DNA of 64,000 bases from Termitomyces sp. T153 (taxonomy: Eukaryota; Basidiomycota; Agaricomycetes; Agaricales; Lyophyllaceae): NCBI GenBank assembly GCA_018296165.2, contig JACKQL020000001.1, positions 2,480,001 to 2,544,000 on the forward strand, written 5' to 3'. The notes under the pieces were generated by a model, which was not told where the DNA came from, did not search any database, and saw only the letters and a program-made list of their open reading frames with translations. Below are positions 21,471 through 32,335 of this stretch, one piece after another. Both the position numbers and the translations under genes were made by a program. The number at the start of each line of letters is the position of its first letter. The stretch's first letter is position 1.

Positions 21471-22064
21471 TTATGGGTTTCGACGAAAAAGTTGGATGAG
21501 GCTCTTGCGAACGGGCTCGATGACTCCTCTAGAGAATGCAGGGGAGAGATACAATGACAAGCCGATGCGAACTGGTAACAGAGCCTGGCAGAGTGTCAGC
21601 TTGGGCCCGAGAGTAGACATAAGGATAAGGATAAGACGTGCCTTGGTCACACCGTACGCGACAATTGCGTTGGCGACATCGCCAGCTAGATGACTCGTTA
21701 GCTGTGAAGTCTCAGCGGGTACTTGCGGAGCTCCTGGGATTCGTTTTTCGTATCCAAAGACCCCATATCGACGTCCGATCCTTGCTGCCCATGCATCACC
21801 CTCCTCGACCCAGTTTCGGACTACTTTTCTTACCCCACGAAGGGTATCTTCAGTATCGGAGCTGTTGACGACAGCTGAGACCATGCGTTCACCAATGCCC
21901 AAAGTGCGCGAACCGTAGAAGACTGTGACAAGAGGGACGATCGCGGTAAGCTCGTGGAGGACGCCGAAAGAGAGGATAAGAGAGGGGAGGGGAGTCCTTG
22001 TGCGAGCAGAGAGGGCGTTGAGGGCGCCTTTGTAGGTGCTCAAGTAGGATGGTCGTGGTGCCAT
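21471..22064 (-). CDS. FLILHELTA-family protein (conserved fungal, putative mitochondrial)
   Basis: This single-exon gene of 197 residues belongs to the fungal family named for its FLILHELTA motif, seen here as LILSFGVLHELTAIVPLV near residue 35. The rest fits: an N-terminal STYKGALNALSARTR, a Gly/hydrophobic segment, LRGVRKVVRNWVEEGDAWAA, RRYGVFGYEKR, and a hydrophobic C-terminal half (VANAIVAYGVTKARLILILM, PVRIGLSLYLSPAFSRGVIE) with one or two likely membrane segments. Family members are about 200 residues. Some are thought to sit in mitochondria, but a biochemical role is not established to my knowledge. Its start codon lies only 45 bp from that of the plus-strand neighbour, implying a shared bidirectional promoter. 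Confidence 0.8.
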   Translation of the reverse strand: MAPRPSYLSTYKGALNALSARTRTPLPSLILSFGVLHELTAIVPLVTVFYGSRTLGIGERMVSAVVNSSDTEDTLRGVRKVVRNWVEEGDAWAARIGRRYGVFGYEKRIPGAPQVPAETSQLTSHLAGDVANAIVAYGVTKARLILILMSTLGPKLTLCQALLPVRIGLSLYLSPAFSRGVIEPVRKSLIQLFRRNP

Positions 22065-22109
22065 TGTCTAGTGCACTTTTTTTGGTTTTACCCACGGATC
22101 TGGTTGTTC
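22065..22109. promoter_or_regulatory. 45-bp bidirectional promoter region
   Basis: Only 45 bases separate the start codons of the divergent FLILHELTA-family gene and the probable mitochondrial protein gene. The stretch contains a T-run (TTTTTTTGG). Core promoter elements must overlap one or both 5' ends, or the transcripts overlap. Confidence 0.6.
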
Positions 22110-23572
22110 ATGTTCCTCCGCCTCCATGCCCGTGCATTTCACTCTCGTCCCGCCGCTGTCAAAAAAATTGTCGCTAAGCCCAGCAAGATATTCCTCCATA
22201 AACTAAACGCAGACCCCGACACCGCATTCATCAAAATTGGAGGAAAGCATGAATTCCTCAAATCTCCTGCCGAAGCCTTGGCCTTGATACGAGACGTGGA
22301 GCGCAGGTTTGGCTCTGTTCAGACCTTTCAATTCAGACGGGTATTTCTTTTTCAACTCCTTATATGCTGGTCTGACGCCATCTATTCCAAGGACTCCGAT
22401 AGAGAGACCTGCTATCAAGCTTTTGTACATGTAGCATTCAAAGACCCGGCGGTGTATCAACGTCTTCCAACTAAACCTACAGAGTTCACGTTCAAACCCC
22501 CGTCTGTGGAATCCAATCGACCAGGTGGCGTTGGCCTTGAGGATTTGAAACCATTTCTCGAGACGCAGCTGCCCGAACAAACCAGTGACTTTTCTCAATC
22601 CCCGGAAAACGAAGAGTCCACTCCTGGCGAAATGATCTCCTACACAGTGACCGGCAGTAGTGCGTGAATTCAAGTTTGCAAATCCATTCCTCTACTTACA
22701 GAGCATTCGTAGAGGACAATTTGATCTTACCGTCCATGTATACAAAAACGGCGGACGTGTCAAGCAAGAATGCTCGACATTTCCTTGAATGGGGTGGCTT
22801 TCATTCACTCAAGCCTATATCGTCTGAAACCGAATTGCGAATCGAGAATGTTTTTCGTCCGAACTCCATTGACCATTTTCGAATGCGCTGCGTCCTTAGA
22901 CGGTATAGCAAGGAGAATGATCTTCCGAACCCTTATGAGGCACTTCCGGGCCAGGAACTTGAAACCGCACTGCAGAAACATGAGTCCTTTGAGGCTTCCG
23001 ATCCTGTATCTGCCTCGCAAGATTCAACAATGCCGAGTGACGCTGTGACATTAGATCTATCTGCTTCATCATCTTCCCTCAATGCTCCCCAACTTGACCC
23101 ACCATTTTCGACCACATCCACAATGTCTACCTCTTCAACTTCGCCCAAACCCGATACAACCCCTCCTTCTGATAAAACTACTCCTTCACCTAAGCTGAAA
23201 TCCCCTTCACCCCAGCCTGAGGCCTCTGCTCAGGAGTCTGTTATAACTTCTCCTTCTCCTGTGCCGTCATCTTCACCCACTCAATCTTCGGAGACATCGA
23301 CTATTGATGACATCGACGCTCTTGCAGCCAAGATGCGGAAGCAAGCTAAAAGCTTGAAGAAGGCGAATAAGAAGAAGGAACAGAGGAGGAAAAAGATGGA
23401 GGCCAACCCTCTTCCGCACTTGTCACAAGAGAAACCTGTTCAATCATCTATGAGGGATGTTACCAAACAATTCATGGCGGCACGACAGGCATCAAATGCA
23501 AAACGAACAGAGCAAAAGAAACCGAAGACTATAAAGCAAAAGATCAGCGGTTTCTTCTCTGGTTTATTCTAG
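22110..23572 (+). CDS. Probable mitochondrial protein with Lys-rich C-terminus, function unknown
   Basis: The start at 22110 gives MFLRLHARAFHSRPAAVKK, rich in Arg, Ser and Ala without acidic residues: a plausible mitochondrial targeting peptide. KIFLHKLNADPDTAFIKIGG and a conserved-looking N-terminal domain follow to about 22660, including VHVAFKDPAVYQRLPTKP. After an intron at about 22665-22702 the frame resumes FVEDNLILPSMYTKTAD, EWGGFHSLKPI and SIDHFRMRCVLRRYSKEND. A Ser/Pro/Thr-rich linker (about 23020-23300) and a basic helical tail ending QKISGFFSGLF complete it. I do not recognise the family by name. The targeting peptide is inferred; the divergent neighbour may also be mitochondrial, which would fit co-expression. 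Confidence 0.7.
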
Positions 23573-23803
23573 TGCGTAATCGTAGTTACTATTTTACTAT
23601 AAATGATATCTACCTACGCTACACTAAGGCAACTATTACAATAAATACTAAGTAATCTGAGCTGACATCGGGACCCGTTTTTGGCAATTGTGTTGTCATT
23701 GTTTGGATCCAAAGTCACTGCTGCCCCTTGCATGCAAATTTGGTTACTGTACGCAAAAGCCCCCTCAAGAATTTAACGGCGTCGGCACTTCTCAAGACTC
23801 AAA

Positions 23804-24490
23804 ATGGGCTCTACTAGGTGAGATTCCGTCTCTGAATGCCATGCTGATGGTCTGGTGCGCGGGAGGAACGTTTCGAAGAGGTGGAAGGGATGGATTGCTT
23901 GGGACACTTCAGGATGACGAATTCTCGAAACTTCGCATTCACACCATCTGGCCGGCTTTTCCTTTTGTTTCCCCTCGACTCAACTTGCAATATACTGAAA
24001 CTACGTCCAAATGCATAGATTGTACTCCAAAGGCCGCGTTTTGGGCCACAAGCGGGCTAAGCGCAATTCTCGCCCTAACACCTCCCTTATCCAAATTGAA
24101 GGAGTTGCTTCTAAGGAGGACGCCCAATTCTACCTTGGCAAGGTGCGATCTACCCGCTGCAACTCGACAAAGACCGCTCCTGACATCTGTTATCTTAGCG
24201 TGTCGCATTTGTGTACAAGGCGAAGAGGGAGATCCAGGGTTCTAAAGTTCGGGTTATCTGGGGGTGAGTCATAGTATCTGGCATTGGCCTTGCTCATAAT
24301 CCTTGTTTATCCTATCGGCAGACGTGTGACAAGGCCACACGGCTCCTCTGGCGTCGTGAAATCCAAATTCCGCTCCAACCTCCCTCCCCGCGCATTCGGT
24401 GCCAGCGTCAGAGTTGTGCGTATTTTGCTCGGGGCTGACTTACATCATTTGCTCACGATTTTTCAGATGCTTTATCCCTCGACGATTTAA
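23804..24490 (+). CDS. RPL33: 60S ribosomal protein eL33 (RPL35A/RPL33)
   Basis: Four exons assemble a complete eL33, a small protein of the large cytosolic ribosomal subunit. Exon 1 is ATGGGCTCTACTAG (23804-23817). A 201-bp intron follows, and exon 2 (from 24019) completes the Arg codon to give [20 protein letters not shown], then [20 protein letters not shown]. Exon 3 reads [20 protein letters not shown]. Exon 4 reads [20 protein letters not shown] and [11 protein letters not shown], and a last tiny exon gives MLYPSTI and the TAA. The C-terminal FGASVR...LYPS(N/T)I is diagnostic. The larger overlapping open frame at 23688-24245 in another frame is a shadow. Length is as expected, about 108 residues. 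Confidence 0.93.
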
Positions 24491-25144
24491 ACCGTATTGT
24501 ACCATGGCCATCCTCCTTTTCACATATCGTATATTGCAATATGACATGTCCATATGCGCACCCATAAAAATGCTGAATACCTAAATGGAGCGATTCGAAT
24601 ACAGTGGGGTTGAGAGCACTACTTCGAGGCCATCGAGAGATATTCACTGCGACTTCTAAGTTTACAAGTCGTGTTAATTGACGGGAAGATTAACGATTGC
24701 ACTATGCCTTCCGAGTGTTGCATTGTCTGTACACTTCACCGTTTCTGTACTGATGAGATAAACCTCATACGCAAACCACCATGTCACGTGGAGTGATAAT
24801 CCGTGACAAAGATCATGTCAAGAAATCTGGCTTGTGACTAGCGTCGATTTTATATTCAGCTACGCCGGCTGCGGCGCACCAAGAATATAACAACGACAAC
24901 CACGACGATGAAACTACTATGATTATGTAGATATACATGCCCAACCTACATAAAATAGGCGTACTCAGAAATCTACCGCAGCTGGTCGTATAAATAGAAC
25001 AGCAGATGTGAATTGATCCGGTCACGCGATCTCTGAGCTCCGGAGCTAATATTAGCAATTACTTAACCTGAACGCTCCCCCACAATATCCCACCAATTCC
25101 CCACAGATCGTTCTCACCGCTAGACCTTCAGTTCACTGTTGACT
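24491..25144. other. Intergenic between rpl33 and glutaryl-CoA dehydrogenase
   Basis: No gene supported. The short minus-strand ORFs at 24453-24647 and 24813-25058 lack signatures. The stretch should hold the rpl33 terminator and the promoter of the next gene. Confidence 0.5.
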
Positions 25145-27156
25145 ATGCTTCGCCTTCCTCGTGTACACGCAACTCGGGTTTTGGCCCCCTTTTTGCAGCC
25201 GTCATCGACTGTACGACGTGCAGCCTCTGGTACGTTGAGTGGAGTCGGTCCTCTCCACGTCGAATAACCATCCACACAGGTATGGCAAAGTTTCAATGGG
25301 AGGTACAGAAAAAGAACGCTTTGCATAATGTAAAAAACGCACTAAATGACGCGTTAGGACCCCTTGCTTCTTGAATCTCTGTTGACTGAGGAGGAAATTG
25401 CCATTCGGTGAGCACCTTATTCGGATCCTCATCTTGGCTAGTGACCAATTCCGGGTGCAATGAAGGGATACGGCCCATCAGTATTGTCAGGTATAGATCG
25501 ATCTTATAGGCCTCCTTGTCGTCGTGTCAAATACCATTGAATAGGAGAATCTCATGCCTCGTGTCCAGGAAGGGTGGAGGACGGAGAGTAAGCTCTAGGC
25601 ATGGTAAATAAACACATTACTCACTAGCATCGTCGACTCTTCTTCGATCAGAGTTCAACCATAATATCCTCCCTGAGATGGGAAAGTTGGGCTTGCTCGG
25701 CCCAACAATCAAAGGCTATGGGTGCGCAGGCGCGAGCAACATTGCTTATGGCCTAATTGCAAGAGAGCTTGAGAGGTTTGATCTGAAATTTTGTATCTGA
25801 ACGTACTCTTTCTGATCTACAATTTTCCAGAGTTGACTCGGGGTATCGCTCGACGTCGTCTGTACAGTCGTCATTAGTTATGCACCCTATCAATGAATTC
25901 GGCTCGGATGCTCAGAAGGAGAAATATCTTCCTCGTCTCGGTACGGTTCAATAAGTTTCTAAAATTATATACACATGCTGATGGATTTCAACAGCGAAAG
26001 GAGAGATAATCGGAGCTTTTGTTCGTGATTTCTGCGATCTCCTTTGTTAGCAAACACTAATTGCATTATAGGGTCTGACGGAACCCAATCATGGTTCTGA
26101 CCCAGCTGGAATGGAGACTACAGCCGAAGAAACTGACGGAGGCTTCATTCTCAATGGTAGCAAGACATGGATAACAAATTCCCCTGTTGCGTGAGCGTCG
26201 TCGAGGTCATTAATCCCATCGACAGATCTGACATCTACGTAGTGATGTCTTTGTCATTTGGGCCCGATGCAAGTGGGACAGCAAGATCCGCGGATTCTTG
26301 ATGGAAAAGGTTTACATCCTGCTAGGGTTACTTCTTCCATGCTCAAGTTTTGTTTTAGGGTGTTAAAGGGCTCACAGCACCGCCGATCAAAAACAAGCTT
26401 GCACTCCGCGTATCTTTGACGGGAAGTGTCTTCATGGATTCTGTACGTGTACCCCACGACGCCCTTTTGGAGAAATCTAGAGGTCTCGGTTCAGCTTTCT
26501 CATGTCTCAATTCCGCTCGGTATGTTCTTTCGATGAGGTGGCGGTTTGATACTCAATACGTGTGTTATAGATATGGAATATCCTGGGGAGTTATGGGCGC
26601 ACTTGAAGATTGCATCCACAGAACCCGCAAATATGCTCTTGAGCGTCACCAGTTCAACCGCCCATTAGCTTCCTTCCAACTCGTACAGAAGAAACTTGTT
26701 GATGCTCAGACTGAGGTTGCACTTGGGCTTCATGCAAGCTTGCATGTGGGCAGACTGAAGGATCAAGGCAAATTTGCACCGGAGATGATCAGTATTATGA
26801 AAAAGAATAACTGTGGAAAGGCATTGCAACATTCTCGAATTGTCCTCGACATTCTCGGCGGCAATGCTTGCTCTGATGAGTAGGTCCTGCCGTTCACTTT
26901 TGAATTGTGATAATATGTTTAAATGTTAGATACCACGTTGGACGACATGTCGCCAACCTACAGATCGCCAATACATATGAAGGTGAGAGTCTTTGTTCTC
27001 GCCTACTTTTCTGTCCCTTTCTAACTTGGCTTTTACAGGAACCAATGTAAGTGACATATGATCATTGTGCGTCTTGAAGGTTATCTCAACAATCTACAGG
27101 ACATCCATGCCCTCATTCTTGGAAAAGCAATGACTGGCATTCAGGCGTTTTCATAG
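25145..27156 (+). CDS. Glutaryl-CoA dehydrogenase, mitochondrial
   Basis: This FAD-dependent acyl-CoA dehydrogenase oxidises and decarboxylates glutaryl-CoA to crotonyl-CoA in lysine and tryptophan breakdown in the mitochondrial matrix. The start [20 protein letters not shown] is a typical presequence. Very short exons follow ([31 protein letters not shown]). Then come [95 protein letters not shown] and [38 protein letters not shown] carries the catalytic Glu. It ends GIQAFS at TAG 27154-27156. At least nine short introns are present. The TEPNHGSDP and YHVGRHVAN motifs separate GCDH from other acyl-CoA dehydrogenases. Confidence 0.93.
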
Positions 27157-27237
27157 AGGAAGACCCTAAATTACGGAATATATTCTGTTTTTGAAGGAGC
27201 TTCTCTTCTCGAACAGTGTTTTTAAGATGTATGGACA

Positions 27238-29508
27238 TCATATATCAGCGTTACGTAGCGTAGGATCTATCCATTGCAAGCCGAGGAGGGAAAATACATC
27301 GTTTTCGCTTTGAGGAAAGAACCTCTTTGAATCATGACGACGTGTTCTGCATGTACTTTTAACGAGTAACAGCATCTCAAAAGTGAATGACAGCTTACAC
27401 TGCGGAACTGTCGAATTTGAGACCTCTATGTATGCCGGTCAACGATCAGAAAACTGTATGGTTCCAGAAAATGCCGAAACTCACTTCTCGGTCTTGGCCC
27501 ATAGGCGTAAATCTCTCTCAAACATTTTCGAACCCGTCCTGTCATATCTCAGGAAAGGTAAGGTGAAGTATTGAGAAGGACTTTTACCATCCAACCACTG
27601 CTGACCAGTATGCCTCTGGAGCTGCAATTATCAAATCGAGCCGGCGATGAAGATGTCTCGCATCAACTTGGGCTGGAAGTCTGAAGACCGTTAAAGCGTT
27701 CTCTAGGGAATGCCAACGAAACGAATCCTGTGCAATAAACCCAGCTCCACCTGCTTTTCTTCAGTAAAACATTTCTGCGTAAATAAACATGATTCAGACA
27801 TTACTCACGAGCCACATGCGAGACCAGGCCTGTCCAAAGAACGTCAACAGATGATGCCAGCCTGTCACTGACACGCGACATACCACGATTGTAAAGCCTT
27901 TCCACGAATCTTTTGCGCAAGCCTGTGATTTTTTCACCCCCACCACGAAGGTCCGCGTGGGTGATGACAATGTCTACGTCATTGCTTTCAGGCTTTCCGC
28001 GGCGGTACCTACACATGAACACGAATTATTAGACCAACATGAGGAAATCTGAAGCCTACCCGCCAACTATGGTACTGGCGCATCCCGGTTTCAAATCATT
28101 CAGCTCCGCCATGATGAGGTTGTGCATCTCTTCAACTTCACTGCGGGATATGGAAATTGCGAATTCATGTCGAAGGACCAGAGCAGCTTTGATATCAAGA
28201 TCGGGTATTGTATCGTTCGTTGGAATACGTTTGCCGTTAGGTGTGTACTTAGGTTCGTTGTTTGGCAGTAAAGGCACGCCGTCATCTGCAATAGGCACGT
28301 CGTAATACTGTTCCATGTCCTCAACCGTACGCAGACCAATGCTGTAAAGATGACGAGCAGTAGTAGAACCAACCCCATGGATACTTGCGAAAGCCTTGAG
28401 TGACAGAAATCGAGCCGACGAGCGAATAGTGTCTAGCCTATCATTAACCTAGGAACTCGATCCAGGTGCGCGCTGAGATGACTTACTGCATTCCTCAATG
28501 CGTCCGAAGCGGATGAATTCGTTGATCTTTGTCAAGGCATCATTCACATAATGATAGCAACCTCGGAAACAGAGTAATACCTTGGAGCGGATCTTCTCCC
28601 CAAGGTATGGGAGATGAACGACTTCAGTGTCGAGATCTGCCTGTGTGATCACACGGGGATAGGCTAATCGGAGTCCAGTTGAAACCTTCCATGCAATTGT
28701 GATAGTTCCGTATGCTTCGCTCACCTTTGATTACCTTTCAGTGTTCGATTTCTGTTGAATGTGTTTCCACGCAATACAGAAGTGTTAGGGCCTACCGCAA
28801 TTGCCCGTTCATAGCTCAAAGCGTTAACAGTCTTCCCTTCGAGATCTCGATGGATGCGAAGTACACTTAGTTCATTTGCTAGTCTTTGATTCGGACAAAC
28901 AAGCGGGCTCGCGCGTTGGCACGAGTATCGTGCTGCGTAGTTATATGAGACATGCGGACTAGTAATCAAGTTCATTGTGCCATTGTCCAAAAGACTTTCT
29001 TTGGATGATTCAGACGAACAGATACATTTGGGCAGATCGCAGTCGGGGCAATTCTTGTCCGTTTCTTCGCGTAACTCACCGAGAGCAGCGTAGTCGGCAC
29101 AGTTTAGGGGGCGCTGCTGTGCGACTGAATCATGAAGCCAGTCGGGTGTCACAATAGCCTTCTGTTTCTGATACGAGATTGAGCGATTGGCACAGGAAAA
29201 GGAGTGGCAATCAGCTCAACGGCTATGTCCCAGTCCAAATGCCTCTCAAGGCGCTTGCGCATGTGAACATTTGATAGGATGACATCAGCGTCAGAGGGGT
29301 TTCCACAGAGTTGTAGCCGAAGGCCGTCTGGGACGTCTTTGCAGCTCTCTATTAGCGTGTAGAGTTCTGCAACGGCTGTAGCATCTAGTTTGGCTTGGAG
29401 GATGTAGACTTTAATCATATGATATCCAGAGGGACTATACTGGCCCGGTGATGATGATTCCGGGCCCGATGAACGGTCACTGGAACTAGATGATCTTCGA
29501 GTGTACAT
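27238..29508 (-). CDS. Family X DNA polymerase with N-terminal BRCT (Pol4/lambda/mu-type)
   Basis: This is a repair polymerase of family X, expected in the nucleus in gap filling and end joining. The start at 29508 gives MYTRRSSSSSDRSSG. A BRCT-like domain follows (VYILQAKLDATAVAELY, DADVILSNVHMRKRLERHL, KAIVTPDWLHDSV). A Cys-rich linker (CPDCDLPKCICSS) precedes the 8-kDa domain (LRIHRDLEGKTVNALSYERA). A helix-hairpin-helix region (SIHGVGSTTARHLYSIGLR) leads to the palm motif GGYRRGKPESNDVDIVITH with two catalytic Asp, and a third in HRRLDLIIAAPEAYWSAVV. After further introns the thumb reads GSKMFERDLRLWAKTEK and KFDSSAV. A cryptic last exon gives TRRHDSKRFFPQSENDVFSL and WIDPTLRNADI, with a TGA at 27238-27240. 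Its end is 81 bp from the convergent glutaryl-CoA dehydrogenase stop. Confidence 0.88.
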
Positions 29509-29953
29509 TGATGTTTGAGTTATTGATTGCAGTGCTCTGGAGTGCCCTGAGCTACAGAGTCGTCAAAAGTTTTTGGTTTACTTTTGTCAACGAATTCGAT
29601 CTGTTTCGTTTACTAAATACATATGGATGTTTGCCAAGTTAGAGGTTGCCAATCAATCATAATGTGACGATTAGTTCAGTTCTGCCCTCACAGATTTTGC
29701 AGAGACTTCTTTCGGAACACTCATATTTCAATTACGCGGTGTATTTGCGTAGCTATATGTAGAGGTAGTGGCTCACTCTGAAATGAAACGACCTTCGGCT
29801 TCCGAGGTCGGAAATTCAGGTTCGTAAAAATAATATCGTGAGAACGGTCACTGAATGGACCCGAGCGTGACGATCCGAGTAGAGAATCTGCATGTTATTG
29901 CGAGCTTTTGACAACTACAGTCCCATCGTGTTCCTTCTCTCCGTCTCATCGCA
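29509..29953. promoter_or_regulatory. Divergent promoter between Pol X and NMN adenylyltransferase genes
   Basis: 445 bp separate two divergent start codons. No ORF is supported and no TATA-like element stands out. A GAACGGTCAC motif lies near 29471 in the first codons of the polymerase gene and recurs near 29841. Confidence 0.5.
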
Positions 29954-31116
29954 ATGGTCTCTCCGCATCCCGCTGCTGCAGACTTCACCAACCCCCCAAA
30001 TTACTCCTTCCCTCACCATCGCCTTGGGACTCTTCTCCGCGATCCCAACAAGATTCCTCTAGTCTTGGTTGCTTGTGGTTCCTTCAGTCCTGTCACATAC
30101 CTTCACCTACGTATGTTCGAGATGGCCAAAGATTATGTTCGCCAGAACACAAATTACGAAATTATTGGCGGATACCTTAGCCCTGTCAGCGATATGTATA
30201 AGAAACCTGGTCTCTTGAATGCTCGTCATCGGTAAGTACACAAACAGCTTCCGTGGTCTATATGATACCATAGTCATATCCCTTTCTCTTGTCATTGGCC
30301 CGCGAGTTCTTTGAGTCGGTGTTCCAGTGTGTGGAAACATGTGGAACATCTACTCCATATGATGTATTATTCCTCATCCACTATTCTGTTGCTTGTGGCA
30401 ATATTGGTCTTATACTTTCGCAGAGTGAACATGTGCAACCTTGCTGCCGAAGAGTCAGCCGCTTGGTTAATGGTGGATCCGTGGGAGGCGTTCCAGTCTT
30501 ATCAGCGGACTGCTGTCGTCCTCGATCACTTCGACTACGAGATTAATACTGTCCTTGGAGGCATCCATACAGAGGATGGCGAGCACCGGAACGTTCATGT
30601 TATGTTGCTCGCGGGATCGGATCTCATCAGCACAATGAGTGAGCCTGGTGTATGGAGCCTTGCTGATGTAAGTCTCATCTCATCCCTATTATGTGAGAGA
30701 TTAACATCACCACATTTTTAGTTAGATCATATCTTAGGTCGCTATGGCACTTTTATAGTGGAACGGGCCGGCTCAGGGATGGAACAAGCCACCGATACTC
30801 TGGCTCGATGGCGGAATAATATCCATATGATTTCTCAACTCATTCAGAATGATGTCTCAAGCACTAAGGTTTGCTCATTGACGGTTTTCGTAGAGGTGTT
30901 GCTCATAAATATGTCTTGTAGGTTCGGTTATTCCTAAGGAGAGGACTTTCAGTTAGATACCTTCTGCCGACTGCTGTCGTAGACTACATAGAGCAACATG
31001 GCCTCTATCAAGATGAAGGGCCGAATCCGAACCCAACAACTACTTTCACCGATCCCGGAAAAGGCAAGGAACCACCCACAACAAAACACTCCAATCTGCA
31101 TCCCCAAACCTCATAG
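29954..31116 (+). CDS. Nicotinamide mononucleotide adenylyltransferase (NMNAT)
   Basis: It joins NMN or nicotinate mononucleotide to ATP to make NAD(+), the shared last adenylyl transfer of NAD synthesis. The start MVSPHPAAADFTNPPNYSFP leads to LVLVACGSFSPVTYLHLRMF, the nucleotidyltransferase N-motif region. Next come EIIGGYLSPVSDMYKKPGL, MCNLAAEESAAWLMVDPWEA, VVLDHFDYEINTVLGG and VMLLAGSDLISTMSEPGVW. DHILGRYGTFIVERAGS precedes the C-terminal motif NDVSSTKVRLFLRRGLSVRY with LLPTAVVDYIEQHGLY. Introns interrupt at about 30231-30426, 30667-30720 and 30869-30921. The stop is TAG at 31114-31116. The Ser/Thr/Pro-rich tail is lineage-specific. Identification is firm. Confidence 0.92.
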
Positions 31117-32335
31117 CCTTCCCCCTTACTGGTCACACGCTCTTTTTTGTAATTGTAAGAATTAACTGAAGAGAGGCTCAGTCATTCTGACATGCTATCT
31201 GTAGATGCTGGTTCATTTATTACCCGTATTGTATATCTTCGCGGTGGCAGTCGCCCATCGATCCGAGATTGTACTATGTAGAATCGTCTCGTGCTCTAAC
31301 AACAGTGGAATATGTATGCCACATGCATTGTGCATAACCAATTTGACTATCCGAATGCTTCGAATGCTCCTTTTGCCCCTCTGGATCCTCATCGCGATTA
31401 ACTATGCTAGACATGACTCTCGAGAATGCTCTGCAAAGTCCGAGTACAGGTATGGCAGTAGGTAGACATGCCGATTATCGATGCGAACTTCTGCACTCTT
31501 CATCATCGATGTAACGTTGCGTTCACCCAGCTACGCAGGCTTGAGTATTATAACACGTTTCACTGTCATCTCCCTCGTCAGAAGATAATCTCGCATCAAC
31601 AGCGGCGCACCGTTCTTGTTTGGGCACGCCACTAAAATACATCAGAACACGTTTTAACACGCATTTCCTCTCGAGTATCTGATGGATTATCAAAACTTCA
31701 CCGGAGCGTCGCCATTCCGGTTTCCTGCGTCCGCGTTATCTTTCGTCCCTCAGAGTTGATTTGGTGGATCGATTCGTAACCACCAATAATATTCAACTTG
31801 TATGGAGACGATACCACCGGCTTTGCCTCTTCCACACTTGCAAACTGAATCCTAACGTTGCTACGTGTATTTCGTACGGCCAGATCGTTTCCCGGAACTA
31901 ATCAGGACCATAACAGTATGACAAGATCATATTGATGCACATGCGCCGCAGGATTTCAATACAGCGAGGCAACTCGGGTGACATGAATCCGGTCTGCACT
32001 CGCAGTGGTGGAGAATCTGTCGTGCATTTCGAGTTGGCTAATGGCCGTTCTGGTCGTTTGTGCTGCTCACACCACCACCAGTCGACATTTTCAGAAGCTG
32101 CAAAAGCCAAGCGTGGGCGCATCCAACCAAGAGATTGATCTTGGTTGAGTCGTGTTCCTAGCTTACGAAGCCACTAAGGATGGGGCGGTTGTTCTGCATC
32201 GAGGAATTGTATATCCAAAATCAACTATGCACCTTCGAAATTCTCCGTGCCTGGCGGTACTAGTACTTCTCTATAAATTCTTTGGCTTTATATAAGTGAG
32301 CAGCAATTATCTTCGTCTCCCCAGCAACTATTGCG
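31117..32335. other. Intergenic, no gene supported
   Basis: About 1.2 kb. Opposing ORFs at 31898-32122 (minus) and 31932-32138 (plus) overlap and have no signature. The ORF at 31205-31465 starts with a hydrophobic stretch but lacks splice partners and has no recognisable domain. Confidence 0.5.
32289..32296 (+). promoter_or_regulatory. TATA-like element of first MFS gene
   Basis: TATATAAG lies 40 bases before the start codon at 32336, in the position expected for a core promoter with a very short 5' leader. Confidence 0.5.

Noticed and set aside
23818..24018. Box C/D snoRNA in the first eL33 intron
   Set aside because: TGATGG and CTGA boxes occur, but no terminal stem or good C/D spacing is visible. 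Kept only as a low-interest finding.
23688..24245. Plus ORF of 185 codons
   Set aside because: It covers rpl33 exons and introns in a wrong frame; eL33 motifs are in another frame.
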